The position numbers and the translations under genes were made by a program. From Aphrocallistes beatrix (taxonomy: Eukaryota; Porifera; Hexactinellida; Sceptrulophora; Aphrocallistidae), in contig OY725488.1 of the NCBI GenBank assembly GCA_963281255.1, positions 5,615,524 to 5,679,523 on the forward strand: 64,000 bases of DNA, in the 5' to 3' direction. The notes under the pieces were generated by a model, which made no database searches, was not told the origin of the DNA, and was given only the letters and a program-made list of their open reading frames with translations. Position 1 is the stretch's first letter; each line of letters begins with the position of its first letter. Shown piece after piece: positions 33,996 through 42,473 of the stretch.

Positions 33996-34514
33996 TTAGA
34001 GCTGCTTGTCAGAGATAGTTTTGTCATACTCGAACTCTCCCAGATTCCTTCCCACTCGTTTCAAGTTATTCACGTGATCACTCAGCTTCTTGATAGCTTC
34101 CACTTGAGGCTGTAGGAAGTTCGTTTGCAGCCAGTCACACATGTGAACGTCCTTTTTCGCTGAGCAACTGTCATGTAACTTTATCAGATGTAGGTTAGAA
34201 TTTATTTCTGTCGTCAGTGCTGATTCCACGGCCTCAAGACAAGAGCTCCAGCTATCCTTTGCTGGTTTAGCAATAATTTCAAATGCAACAGCCCCTCCTC
34301 TCAACTTCTGGTAGTCCATTAACTTATGTACGTCCTCTAGCTCATCTTGCGAACGTTTCTTGAAGAAGGTATGAAACCCGTGCTGAGCTACGTCTTGCCT
34401 ATCAAAATAATAAGATAGTGATAAATACGCGTAAAAAGAATTGAACTTCATTCTGATGTGGTTGTTAATCCCGGCCTCAGATTCTGTGTGAAAATTCTGT
34501 CGAATAGCATCCAT
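33996..34514 (-). CDS. Ferritin subunit with altered ferroxidase centre
   Basis: Cytosolic-type ferritin of 172 residues, intronless, without signal peptide. The fold markers are FHTESEAGINNHIRMKF, YAYLSLSYYFDRQDVA, the loop KLRGGAVAF, ALTTEINSN, CDWLQTNFLQPQVEAIKKLS and DHVNNLKRVG. Numbering against human H chain, the ferroxidase ligands Y34 (Y30 here), E62 (E58), E107 (E103) and Q141 (Q137) are kept, but E27 is Lys (K23), E61 is Asp (D57) and H65 is Asp (D61). Two metal ligands are thus lost or changed, so it may behave more like a light-chain or storage-only subunit. The frame extends upstream only from a TTG, so the ATG at 34514 is the likely start. No iron-responsive element loop (CAGTGN) was seen just upstream. 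Confidence 0.92.
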   Translation of the reverse strand: MDAIRQNFHTESEAGINNHIRMKFNSFYAYLSLSYYFDRQDVAQHGFHTFFKKRSQDELEDVHKLMDYQKLRGGAVAFEIIAKPAKDSWSSCLEAVESALTTEINSNLHLIKLHDSCSAKKDVHMCDWLQTNFLQPQVEAIKKLSDHVNNLKRVGRNLGEFEYDKTISDKQL

Positions 34515-35636
34515 TAGTAGTTCACTACTGGTTTTGACGATATTTGTTATTCCGAAGTGCAAATATTTTCTGAAATTTACTATTTATCCTAAGTTAGTTT
34601 AGGGTGCGCCATTTCACCTCGACATCCTAATAGTTATATGTCATATATAATCATTATCTCTCTCCCCTCCCCGAACAATGATGTCTTAAATGCAACCGAG
34701 TGGGTGGTGTATCGTACCAGGCTAGATGACTCCTATGCAATATAGAATGCAATGGGTTTAATTTGATGCGTGATTGCGTGTGAATTAATTTATTCTATAT
34801 ATTTTTGATCTTTTAAAAATGCAACTTCGCTTCGACAACGAGGCGAACTGACCAAATAACATCCTAGAGACAATAAGACTTACAACTGTACAATGCCCAC
34901 AGGTGTAAGAGATTTAAGGTGTGCTGACAATTGGCATTTTAGAGGGTAATCTCTTGATTAACCACAGCATAGTTATCCTGTCTACAACTCTATCTACCTC
35001 TGCCTCTAAACCTTAACCGACTATAATTTTATATTGGAACCATCCTTACCACTATCACTTTAAGATTATCTAAAAATTATTGAAGTTCAGGTCGAGATTT
35101 GTATATCCAGGATATTATATAATGCTGATTCGAATTTCGAATTTAGAGTGTTAGTCAACACACCAAAAGTTCGGGTTCGCAAGAACACTGACCAGAAGTG
35201 TGAAAATATTTATATCTACTTAGTCTTGTATGTACTATACTACATTGTATGTTAAAATGCACTACTTTATTTAATTGAATAAGGTTTTTGTGATTATTTT
35301 GTAAGCACCATTTAACATATGCTTCTTTTCTTTGCTATCTGTACCTCGGATACTTGCGTATTTTCATGTTTGCATAAAAATATAATGATAGAAAGAGGTG
35401 TGCAGCGCGCCTGATGAGAGTGAATTTTAACCTACGTAGATTTATGCATACAAAAATAATTTTACTCTACATTTGAATAAATAATTGAATTCTTATTAAC
35501 ATTTGAATTACCCATTTTAGAAAAATTCAACTCAATAACTCACTCACAAGGTTAAAAGTGATCATCAAGTGCCATAATATACCTTATACGTCTAGTCTTA
35601 CCACTATACAGGATGATGAAGAGTGGCACCTGATGA
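34515..35636. other. Gene-free interval upstream of ferritin
   Basis: About 1.1 kb of AT-rich sequence with no recognisable gene or element; it presumably includes the ferritin promoter. Confidence 0.4.
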
Positions 35637-35645
35637 CACTGGGTG

Positions 35646-35742
35646 GGGCATGGCTAATTTACGGGACGGCATCCCGTCCCGTAAATTAGGTACCTATATT
35701 TTCCGGGATGGTCCCGTCCCGTCCCGTAAATTAAGCATGCCC
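35646..35742. mobile_element. 97-bp foldback micro-element
   Basis: The ends GGGCATGGCTAATTTACGGG and, inverted, GGGCATGCTTAATTTACGGG are complementary. The middle holds repeated CCCGT units. It is flanked by a 9-bp direct repeat CACTGGGTG (35637-35645 and 35743-35751), so it looks like a very short, recently mobile element. Confidence 0.85.
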
Positions 35743-35768
35743 CACTGGGTGATAATTTTATACATAGC

Positions 35769-35805
35769 ATCCTTACTATTAAAACTCGATTAATGTAGAC
35801 GTATA

Positions 35806-35858
<53 letters not shown>

Positions 35859-36332
35859 GTAACGAATTGATTGAAGAAACTGCCGGGGGCAGAAAGATGA
35901 ATTTTGGCATGTGGGAGTCTTTTGGTTATGGCTCCACTATGTTCTGAGCTCAGAGCAAAATGTCGACTCATCATGGAATTATGACGTCATTGTCACATTT
36001 TTAAAAGTTAAGCAATCCAGTTATTCGAGCATTACTCAGCCATTATAGGAGAAAGAAGGCTGAAATTTTAATAGAATCTGTATACTAACATACCTCACAT
36101 ATAATGCAACTATCATCAAAAAATGATGACTCATCACTTTGTTATGACGTCATCATTACTCATCAAAAATTTTAAAAATTGATAAATTTGGTGATTTATC
36201 GTGCGATATAGATTATAACTGTAGGACAGACGTATTTAGAGATGTTATCTCCCTTATAATTAACCAATGTGACTCCAGGCGACCACAAAGTGTCCGCCAG
36301 CCGCGCAGCGCAAGCAAGCGAAGCGCGCTTGT
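35769..36332 (+). mobile_element. CRE/AP-1 MITE family, reference copy E
   Basis: About 564 bp, the clearest copy. In order it has the terminus ATCCTTACTATTAAAACTCG, an (AT)n tract (35817-35857), CTGTAACGAATTGATTGA, TGACGTCA at 35982-35989, CAGCCATTATAGG, the AP-1-like GATGACTCATC, a second TGACGTCA at 36145-36152, GATATAGATTATAACTG, AAGTGTCCGCCAGCCGCGCA and AGCAAGCGAAGCGCGCTTGT. No coding sequence. Confidence 0.85.
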
Positions 36333-36546
36333 AAGGTATTATGATTGAAATCCCCAAAAATGGGTTATTTGAATTTGTAGGATTCAAATATAAAAGGCAC
36401 ATTTGATACTAATAAGACTGTGTTCAATACTTGTGTCTAGTTAGAGTATATTTACTGATTCTGGTAAATTTATTCTAGTTTATATAATATATTAATAGTA
36501 TCACAATCTAAACAGTATAGTTATTTTTATCTTCATTGCGAAAACA

Positions 36547-36924
36547 ATGTCTCGAGAATCTTTGAATCAATACACTTGGACGGAAATCCAAAATCACTCC
36601 ACTCGGAGATCCCTCTGGATTGTATTCGAAAACAAAGTGTATGACATTACACCTTTCCTGACGGAACACCCAGGTGGTGAGGAGGTACTGCTGGAACAGG
36701 CGGCTAAAGATGCTACCGTAGCCTTCAATGACGTTGGCCATTCTGAAGATGCTCTCGAGAAGAGACGAACTTACCTGATTGGAGAGCTTGAAGAATCAGA
36801 GAAGAGAGAGCCGCCATCATTCAATCGCACTGATGACCCACAGAAAGCGATAAACTGGTGGGTACCAACGGGAATTATTGTTTTGGGGCTAGGCATCTTC
36901 TTTATCATTAAATATTCCCAATAG
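36547..36924 (+). CDS. CYB5: Cytochrome b5, membrane-anchored
   Basis: Small haemoprotein that passes electrons to desaturases and P450 systems at the ER or outer mitochondrial membrane. 125 residues, intronless. The haem domain has EHPGGEEVLLEQAAKDAT with the first axial His in HPGG (near residue 42) and the second in DVGHSEDA (near residue 65). A hydrophobic tail anchor (WWVPTGIIVLGLGIFFIIKY) ends the protein. The single C-terminal helix followed by only a short polar end (SQ) fits a tail-anchored ER or outer-membrane form; which one is not decidable. Confidence 0.95.
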   Translation: MSRESLNQYTWTEIQNHSTRRSLWIVFENKVYDITPFLTEHPGGEEVLLEQAAKDATVAFNDVGHSEDALEKRRTYLIGELEESEKREPPSFNRTDDPQKAINWWVPTGIIVLGLGIFFIIKYSQ

Positions 36925-37136
36925 CGATATGGTGAATATAGTGTATTGACTTTATTTAGTATATTATCGATAGCCTCTATATAGTACAGTTGTTACTACA
37001 TACTTACATTCTATAGAATGCGTATATTAAATTTACTTTAGTATTTGTATGAATGTTCTACATATGTTAATTGAGTGACTTGTTCGTTGTTGTTTCAGCA
37101 TAAGATCAAAACGTGGATTATGAATGGCGAGAGCAC

Positions 37137-37220
37137 ATGGCATTGAGTATCCAAGTTTTGACTGTGGCTATTCTTGTGTTTTTTTTTGCAAATGTCGTAG
37201 TGCCAGGAATCCCCCCTTAA
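37137..37220 (+). other. Possible 27-residue signal-peptide-like frame
   Basis: The frame begins MALSIQVLTVAILVFFFANV and stops soon after. It looks like a secretion signal with no mature part. A T-rich acceptor-like TTGTTGTTTCAG lies 39 bp upstream. A Pro/Thr-rich frame continues in another register. It may be a broken secreted-protein gene or chance; no family was recognised. Confidence 0.2.
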
Positions 37221-37400
37221 TTTTGTCCCTTCGACCTGTGACCCCGTGGTTAGATATCCCCAGAACTTGTGGCACTAGGACGATTAATCCTGGGACATCT
37301 GACACGTCTGAGGTAACTGCTGGCACTCCGACATAAGTATGGAATTGGTTAATCTGACAACTAATAGTAGAAAACAAGTTTCATAAGCATGCATCGTTTA

Positions 37401-38045
37401 CAGTGGCGGATCTAGGTGGGGGCAATGGGGGCAATTGCCCCCCCCCCCCTTTTCTAGGAATAGGTGTTCGAAAAATCTTAGAAGTTATTGGTTTGTTTAC
37501 GTATACTGTAGTGAATAATGCAGTATACACTATACGTATACTGTGTATTCGTATGCACGATTGGCTAGCGTAATGTGGCACTAGTATACTCTAAGTCTCT
37601 TAATTGAGGAGACTGTAATTAATTTATTCTCTGGTTGCTAAATTGCTCCCTAAATCTGGTAGAAATGAGTCACTTTTATGCGGAGCCAAATATAATACTT
37701 ATAAATAATCACTTTGACACTATCGTATAAAATGACATTTCTTTAATATGTTCCCCATTAGCAAGCCTTTGTATATTAGCTTATTCGAAATATCTTTTCT
37801 ATCTTTTCTCTTAAATCTTTTCCGAATATTGCCACAATTTTACATGCCTTATCTATAACACCAGTAACTGTGGCTACTACTGAAAGAGCAAATTCAGCAC
37901 TGAAACATATCAAGACACAAAAGCGATCGATGATGGGTCAGGATAGACTTAATGCTCTACTTTAATTATTCATCCACAAAGATATTTCTCTAAACTATGA
38001 TGCTGTGATTGATTTATATGCAAATCGTTACCCAAGAAGGATGTC
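37401..38045 (+). pseudogene. hAT transposon remnant (C-terminal dimerisation region)
   Basis: The left terminus is CAGTGGCGGATCTAGG at 37401. Near 37850-38045 one frame reads SITPVTVATTERANSALKHI, then KTQKRSMMGQDRLNALL, a stop, LFIHKDISLNYDAVIDLYA and PRRM. This is the hATC dimerisation domain of ZMYM/hAT-type transposases with an in-frame stop. The N-terminal two thirds are missing. No matching right terminus or 8-bp duplication was found. Confidence 0.75.
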
Positions 38046-38267
38046 TTTCCTGAATCCTTTATCTTAAATAATCTAAATCCATATTTAGGTAGTCAATTTA
38101 CGTTGATTAATTACCTAGTATATTAGAACCTTTCATTACTAGTTAGTCCCAGGAAATGAACTAGAAACATTCCCATCCTTTATGGATTACTGGTTGATTT
38201 ACGTACTTCGGCTTAGTACGTACTCATTTCTCTGACCAGAATTCATTTATTATATACAAGTAGATTT

Positions 38268-38358
38268 CAATATAATATCAACTCGGTTAGTACGTACTTA
38301 CGGATAGTACGTACTTTTTCCGCTTCCCGGAGGGGTACGTACTAACCGAGTTCTACTG
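38268..38358. mobile_element. pogo-like micro-MITE
   Basis: About 91 bp. The inner arms AACTCGGTTAGTACGTAC and GTACGTACTAACCGAGTT are exact reverse complements. The right end reads TTCTACTG followed by TA. It lies against the CRE/AP-1 MITE at its TGTATATTAATAT site. Confidence 0.65.
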
Positions 38359-38834
38359 TATATTAATATACACATTCTATTAAAATTTCAGCCTTCTATG
38401 ATAGCACTTGAAATGACTCAGTTATAGTCGAAAAACTGAAATTTCTAATTATAAAAAAGGTGACAATGACATAATTCCTTGATGAGTCGACATTTTGGTC
38501 TGAGCTCAGAACTTAGTAGGGCCATAGCCAAAAGTCCCCAAATGCAAAAAATCAGCTTTATGTGCCTGGCAGTTTTCTGGCAGGTTGAAAATTTAAAAGA
38601 ATGTATATTAAAATATCTCAAATATGAGACAACTCTCATTAAAAAAATCATCACTCTGTTATGACGTCATCAAATTTTTTCGAGTGATATCGATTATAAC
38701 AGTAAGACAGACTTATTAAGAGATGTTATCCACCTTATAATTAATCAGTGTGAGTCTCATCAGTGTAACGCAAGCAAGCAAAGCCCGCTTACGTATATAT
38801 GTACCCACATTAATATAGTTTAAATAGTAAGGAT
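38359..38834 (+). mobile_element. CRE/AP-1 MITE family, rearranged copy F
   Basis: The first part is in inverted orientation relative to the second, as if two copies had recombined. It has TGACGTCA at 38662-38669, GATATCGATTATAACAG, a subterminal GCAAGCAAGCAAAGC and a diverged terminus ending TAGTAAGGAT. Confidence 0.75.
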
Positions 38835-39376
38835 GAATAATTTCAAATGTGATACTATTAAGATAATACTTAGCAATATGGCGCAAATGCAAATACGAAA
38901 CATAATATTGAAGTGCCGTTTAGCACAATAAGGAGCTGTTATAATTATAATACTACAATTACGTACCAGATAAAGCAAAGGGAAGGATTAAAATATAAAA
39001 CTATATAGTTTACCAGTTTAGAGTTCAAACAAACAACTCTTCCCTTTTTGTCAATTAAAGATAACAAATGCTAACACAATTATTTAACGTCTAATAATTT
39101 AACGTGCTGTTTAAAAGATTAGATGACTAAGGTAGTGTGCTAACCTTGAAGATAGGGAAAAAGATTATATTTACTCGACTGGTTACATATAAGGCTGTAT
39201 TTCACAATTACAAAAGCTTACTATTGAAAGTGATTTATTACAATGAATTAATGATAATTTCAAATTTTCCAATTAAAAGACAAAAATAAAGACCATCATT
39301 GGCTATTAGAACAGTATAAATATATGATCACTGATTGAATTCATTAATACTGAATATCAAATATTTTTGTCGGGAT
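38835..39376. other. Upstream region of the multi-pass protein gene
   Basis: AT-rich sequence of about 540 bp with no recognisable feature. Confidence 0.4.
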
Positions 39377-40528
39377 ATGTTAAGTGTAGGAGAAGATCTA
39401 AAGTCATTTGAAATATTAGAAATTATCACCCTTCTGCCAGTTGCTCTACTTTTCTTTTTTATATCCATCATATGGGACGTCTATTTTGCTAAGAAGATCA
39501 TACATTTCGTGAAGTTGTATCGTGAGTGTGTAGAAAAGGGGAAAACTGATTTCACCGTTAATTACTCAGAAGCAGCAAGCCACCACAAATCAGAAATAAT
39601 CAAATACACATTCTTGATAGTCATCAATGTCACTGAGTTCATTACGATGCTAATATATGGATTGGGGTCTGGACTGGCTAATCAACAGCTAGATTTCAAC
39701 AGAACTATGGATTTTAATTGTTCGAGTGAACTAGCACATTTTCCATTACTTGCCATAGAGGTGATCTTTGCAAATCCTGTTGTTCCTGTCCTTATCTCTT
39801 TGGGAGAGGTTGGATTGGTGCTCTCTCTTGCGTTTAGTGTTTGTCTTATGGAGTATCTTGATGTCATTCTCCATAACATTCATGGAAAACCATTTCGGTA
39901 CATTAAAACATTCCTCCTGATCACTTTCTTCATTGGGACATTCATGATAATATCTGGGTCTATTCCTCAATTATTGATCATTGAAAAGTTCTCTGTTCCA
40001 ATAATCGAGATAATCTACTTCATTATTTGGGTTAAATGCATTCGTACACTCTACAATACATTGAGATGGAGAGCACTTGAGTTTAAGATAAGAGGGGGAA
40101 GGAAATCAATTGTCAGAAGAGCAATCATCAACTGCAAGCAGTTCGCATTGGTAATGGGCATACTTGTTATTGCAACAGCCTGCTGGACCTTAACCCAATT
40201 CATCGGGCGATATTACTTTCTCATTGTAACAGGTCTGCATTATGGTCCCTGTATCTTCCAATACCTCTACCATACTCCTCTCTACCAGCCACCACTGGTA
40301 TCAAAACAACAAATCAAAGCCTTGGAAATCAGTAATGAGGTCCTCACCTATGCGAATTCAATTCTAATTTTAACTGCGTCTATTTTAATCGGATCACAAT
40401 ACCTATTGGCTACGATCGTATTTTTCGGTAATAATATTATTAAAAAAATAAAGTATCGATTCGGATGTGTTCATACAAGATTTACCCCTACAGGACACCT
40501 CCATCGTCCACTCCTCATTCCAAAATAA
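39377..40528 (+). CDS. Multi-pass membrane protein, unknown family (copy 1)
   Basis: I do not recognise a named family. The 383-residue intronless protein has seven or eight hydrophobic segments, for example IITLLPVALLFFFISII, FLIVINVTEFITMLIYGL, VVPVLISLGEVGLVLSLAF, FLLITFFIGTFMIISGSI, EIIYFIIWV, FALVMGILVIATACWTL and ILILTASILIGSQYLLATIV. A basic loop (LRWRALEFKIRGGRKSIVRR) precedes the sixth, as in GPCR-like topologies. The tail ends GHLHRPLLIPK. The gene at 52563-53690 has the same length class, topology, basic loop position and a similar ...APLIK end, so the two are probably distant paralogues. The first ATG is 39377; the frame upstream begins only with TTG. It may be a chemoreceptor-like orphan, but that is inference. 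Confidence 0.75.
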   Translation: MLSVGEDLKSFEILEIITLLPVALLFFFISIIWDVYFAKKIIHFVKLYRECVEKGKTDFTVNYSEAASHHKSEIIKYTFLIVINVTEFITMLIYGLGSGLANQQLDFNRTMDFNCSSELAHFPLLAIEVIFANPVVPVLISLGEVGLVLSLAFSVCLMEYLDVILHNIHGKPFRYIKTFLLITFFIGTFMIISGSIPQLLIIEKFSVPIIEIIYFIIWVKCIRTLYNTLRWRALEFKIRGGRKSIVRRAIINCKQFALVMGILVIATACWTLTQFIGRYYFLIVTGLHYGPCIFQYLYHTPLYQPPLVSKQQIKALEISNEVLTYANSILILTASILIGSQYLLATIVFFGNNIIKKIKYRFGCVHTRFTPTGHLHRPLLIPK

Positions 40529-41439
40529 AAACTAAATAGTTTATACATTAAATAATGTTTGATACTTATGCCTTTATTATACTAATACCCATGTTATATT
40601 ATGTAGTTTGTATTCGCACTATTAACTGATATATTTTAAATCTGAATTAAATACAATAAAAAGTCCCTAAGGAAACTACTGTAATAAGATTGCTGAAGTG
40701 TAAAATATCCGCTGTTTTATTATACATGTATATTATATTAGTATTATATGGTGTGCGCCCACTTGGAAGATACATAATAATAGATCGAAATATACCACAA
40801 TATGATTATAATAAGATTAAATTACGCCACAAGGGGTAAAATTATAAAATAGGAAAAAAGTTCACTTTTGGAATAGGATGAGGTTGAAACTTGTATTTCT
40901 GTACCAAATAGCTTCAAAAGACCCCTTTCGGGGGACCTTTTTTTTGCCTAAAATGCCTCAGCACAGTAATTTTGAAATTTTGATAAAATTCTCAAAATCA
41001 AATCCTTGGTGACAGGAAAACTCAAAAGGTATTAATTATAACAAAAAATATCCCGAATGTATTTTAAGGTAGTGACGATGCTTCGAAATAAAAAAGTATT
41101 GTATAGGGGAAACTTTTGATTTTGAAGCATCAAAACTACCTTAAAAGGCATTTCCTCAAAAATGGAAACCAGTATATTTGTAGAGACGACGGGGCGTCTT
41201 TTTGAATTTTTTGTATATAATAAATACCTTTTGAGTTATGCAACCACCAAGTATTCGAGGTTGGGTATTTTGTGAAAATTTGAAATCAACGTTGTTGAGC
41301 TAAGCGGGCAATTTGATGTCATAAATCCCCCAAAGGGTGCTTGAGGGGTTCCTGGTGGTAAACTGGAAATTTCAATATCATTCTTTTTTTGCATTTTTCA
41401 ATTTTGACTTCAACGCCGTATTTATCTTTAATGATTACA
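40529..41439. other. Intergenic between multi-pass gene and PSMD5 fragment
   Basis: No gene. A CCCCTTTCGGGGG hairpin at about 40922 and the following T-run resemble CCCCTTCGGGGGC near 49842, suggesting a shared degenerate repeat. The remainder is AT-rich. Confidence 0.4.
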
Positions 41440-41461
41440 ACCGTGCTTCGCTTGCTTGCAT

Positions 41462-41742
41462 CAACAGGGAGATCATCTCAGGAGGAGGTTGTACACGCTA
41501 GGTTTGGGGTTATTAGTACTCTCGCGGAATCTGACATCTCTTTAGATGTGCTCGGAGGCAGTTTTTACACGAAAATCAGAGAGCAGCACACTCTAGGTCC
41601 CTACTACCTGAAGGCTCAATACGTGGTGGAAGTAGGAAACGATTAATTAATCTGTTTCACTCATTGTTCGGTTGACTCATGCAAATACCTATTCACATGA
41701 TGGTACTTGTAATATTGGGTTTAGAAGATATCAAAATTTCGA
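41462..41742 (+). pseudogene. Duplicated 3' end of PSMD5, flanked by MITE sequence
   Basis: This matches 43823-44098: the last roughly 60 codons of PSMD5 (EEVVHARFGVISTLAESDIS ... LGPYYLKAQYVVEVGND, stop) plus about 95 bp of 3' flank. A few substitutions and a 2-bp deletion near AGATCATCTCAGGAGG shift the frame at its 5' edge. The MITE subterminal motif GTGCTTCGCTTGCTTGCA lies immediately left, and a MITE fragment with its terminus (41743-41957) immediately right. No promoter or start context, so not a functional gene. Confidence 0.85.
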
Positions 41743-41957
41743 AAATCACTAAGTTATAGTAGGAAAACTGACATTTCTAATTATAAAAATGGCAACAATG
41801 AATAAATAATCCATGATGAGTCGATATTTTCCAACAAGCCAAAAATCAGCTTTCTGTGCCATGCAGTTTCTTCAATCAATTCGTTATTTATATACGTGTA
41901 TATATACAGGTACGTGTATATATACAGGTATTAGTCGAGTTTTAATAGTAAGGATTA
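41743..41957 (-). mobile_element. CRE/AP-1 MITE family, terminal fragment G1
   Basis: Has AAGTTATAGTAGGAAAACTG, CAAGCCAAAAATCAGCTTTC, TTTCTTCAATCAATTCGTTA, a duplicated ATATATACAGGTA and the terminus CGAGTTTTAATAGTAAGGAT. It completes the element whose other end may be the 41440-41460 motif. Confidence 0.7.
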
Positions 41958-42061
41958 ACCCGCGGTTGGCTAGGAATGTTGAAAGTGAAAATGAAAGTAC
42001 ATTGAAAGTGAAAATGAAAGTGGGGTTTTCTCTATTTATACTTTTGAGACCTAGCCAGGCG

Positions 42062-42215
42062 AGGGTATATACACATTCTATTAAAATTTCAGCCTTCTAT
42101 CACCTAAAGTGGCTATAACTCCGCCATTTATTTTTCAGCTCTCATCAAAAAATGATTACTCATCACTCTGTTATGACGTCATCATTATGCATCAAAAAGC
42201 AAATATTGAGAAATT
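42062..42215 (+). mobile_element. CRE/AP-1 MITE family, rearranged internal fragment G2
   Basis: It begins with the inverted-orientation block ACACATTCTATTAAAATTTC and continues with forward-orientation blocks including TTACTCATCACTCTG and TGACGTCA at 42174-42181. Confidence 0.65.
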
Positions 42216-42473
42216 TGGGGATAGGTACTTTTAACTAGCTCAAACCAATAGATCGTTGTCGTGTAAAATTAAATCTGTGACAAAATTAAGCTTTATGACG
42301 AAGACCATACGTCATAGAAAGCTTAAACTTGTTACAGTTTTAATATTTGTTTGTTTGCTTGTTTGTCCATAATTAATATTTTCCAATGAATGAATGCGTG
42401 TATTTTCGTTTGATATTTATAAATACGTATAGGCAAATTTATCTCTGTTCAATAAAGGATTGGTTGGGAATAA

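Noticed and set aside
34515-34562. N-terminal extension of ferritin by 16 residues
   Set aside because: It begins with TTG only; the first ATG at 34514 gives the normal ferritin start. The same logic was applied at 39377, 50964 and 20878.
41389-41646. 85-codon frame reading from MITE into the PSMD5 fragment as a new fusion gene
   Set aside because: The N-terminal part is MITE/intergenic sequence and the fragment is frameshifted at its edge; treated as pseudogene.
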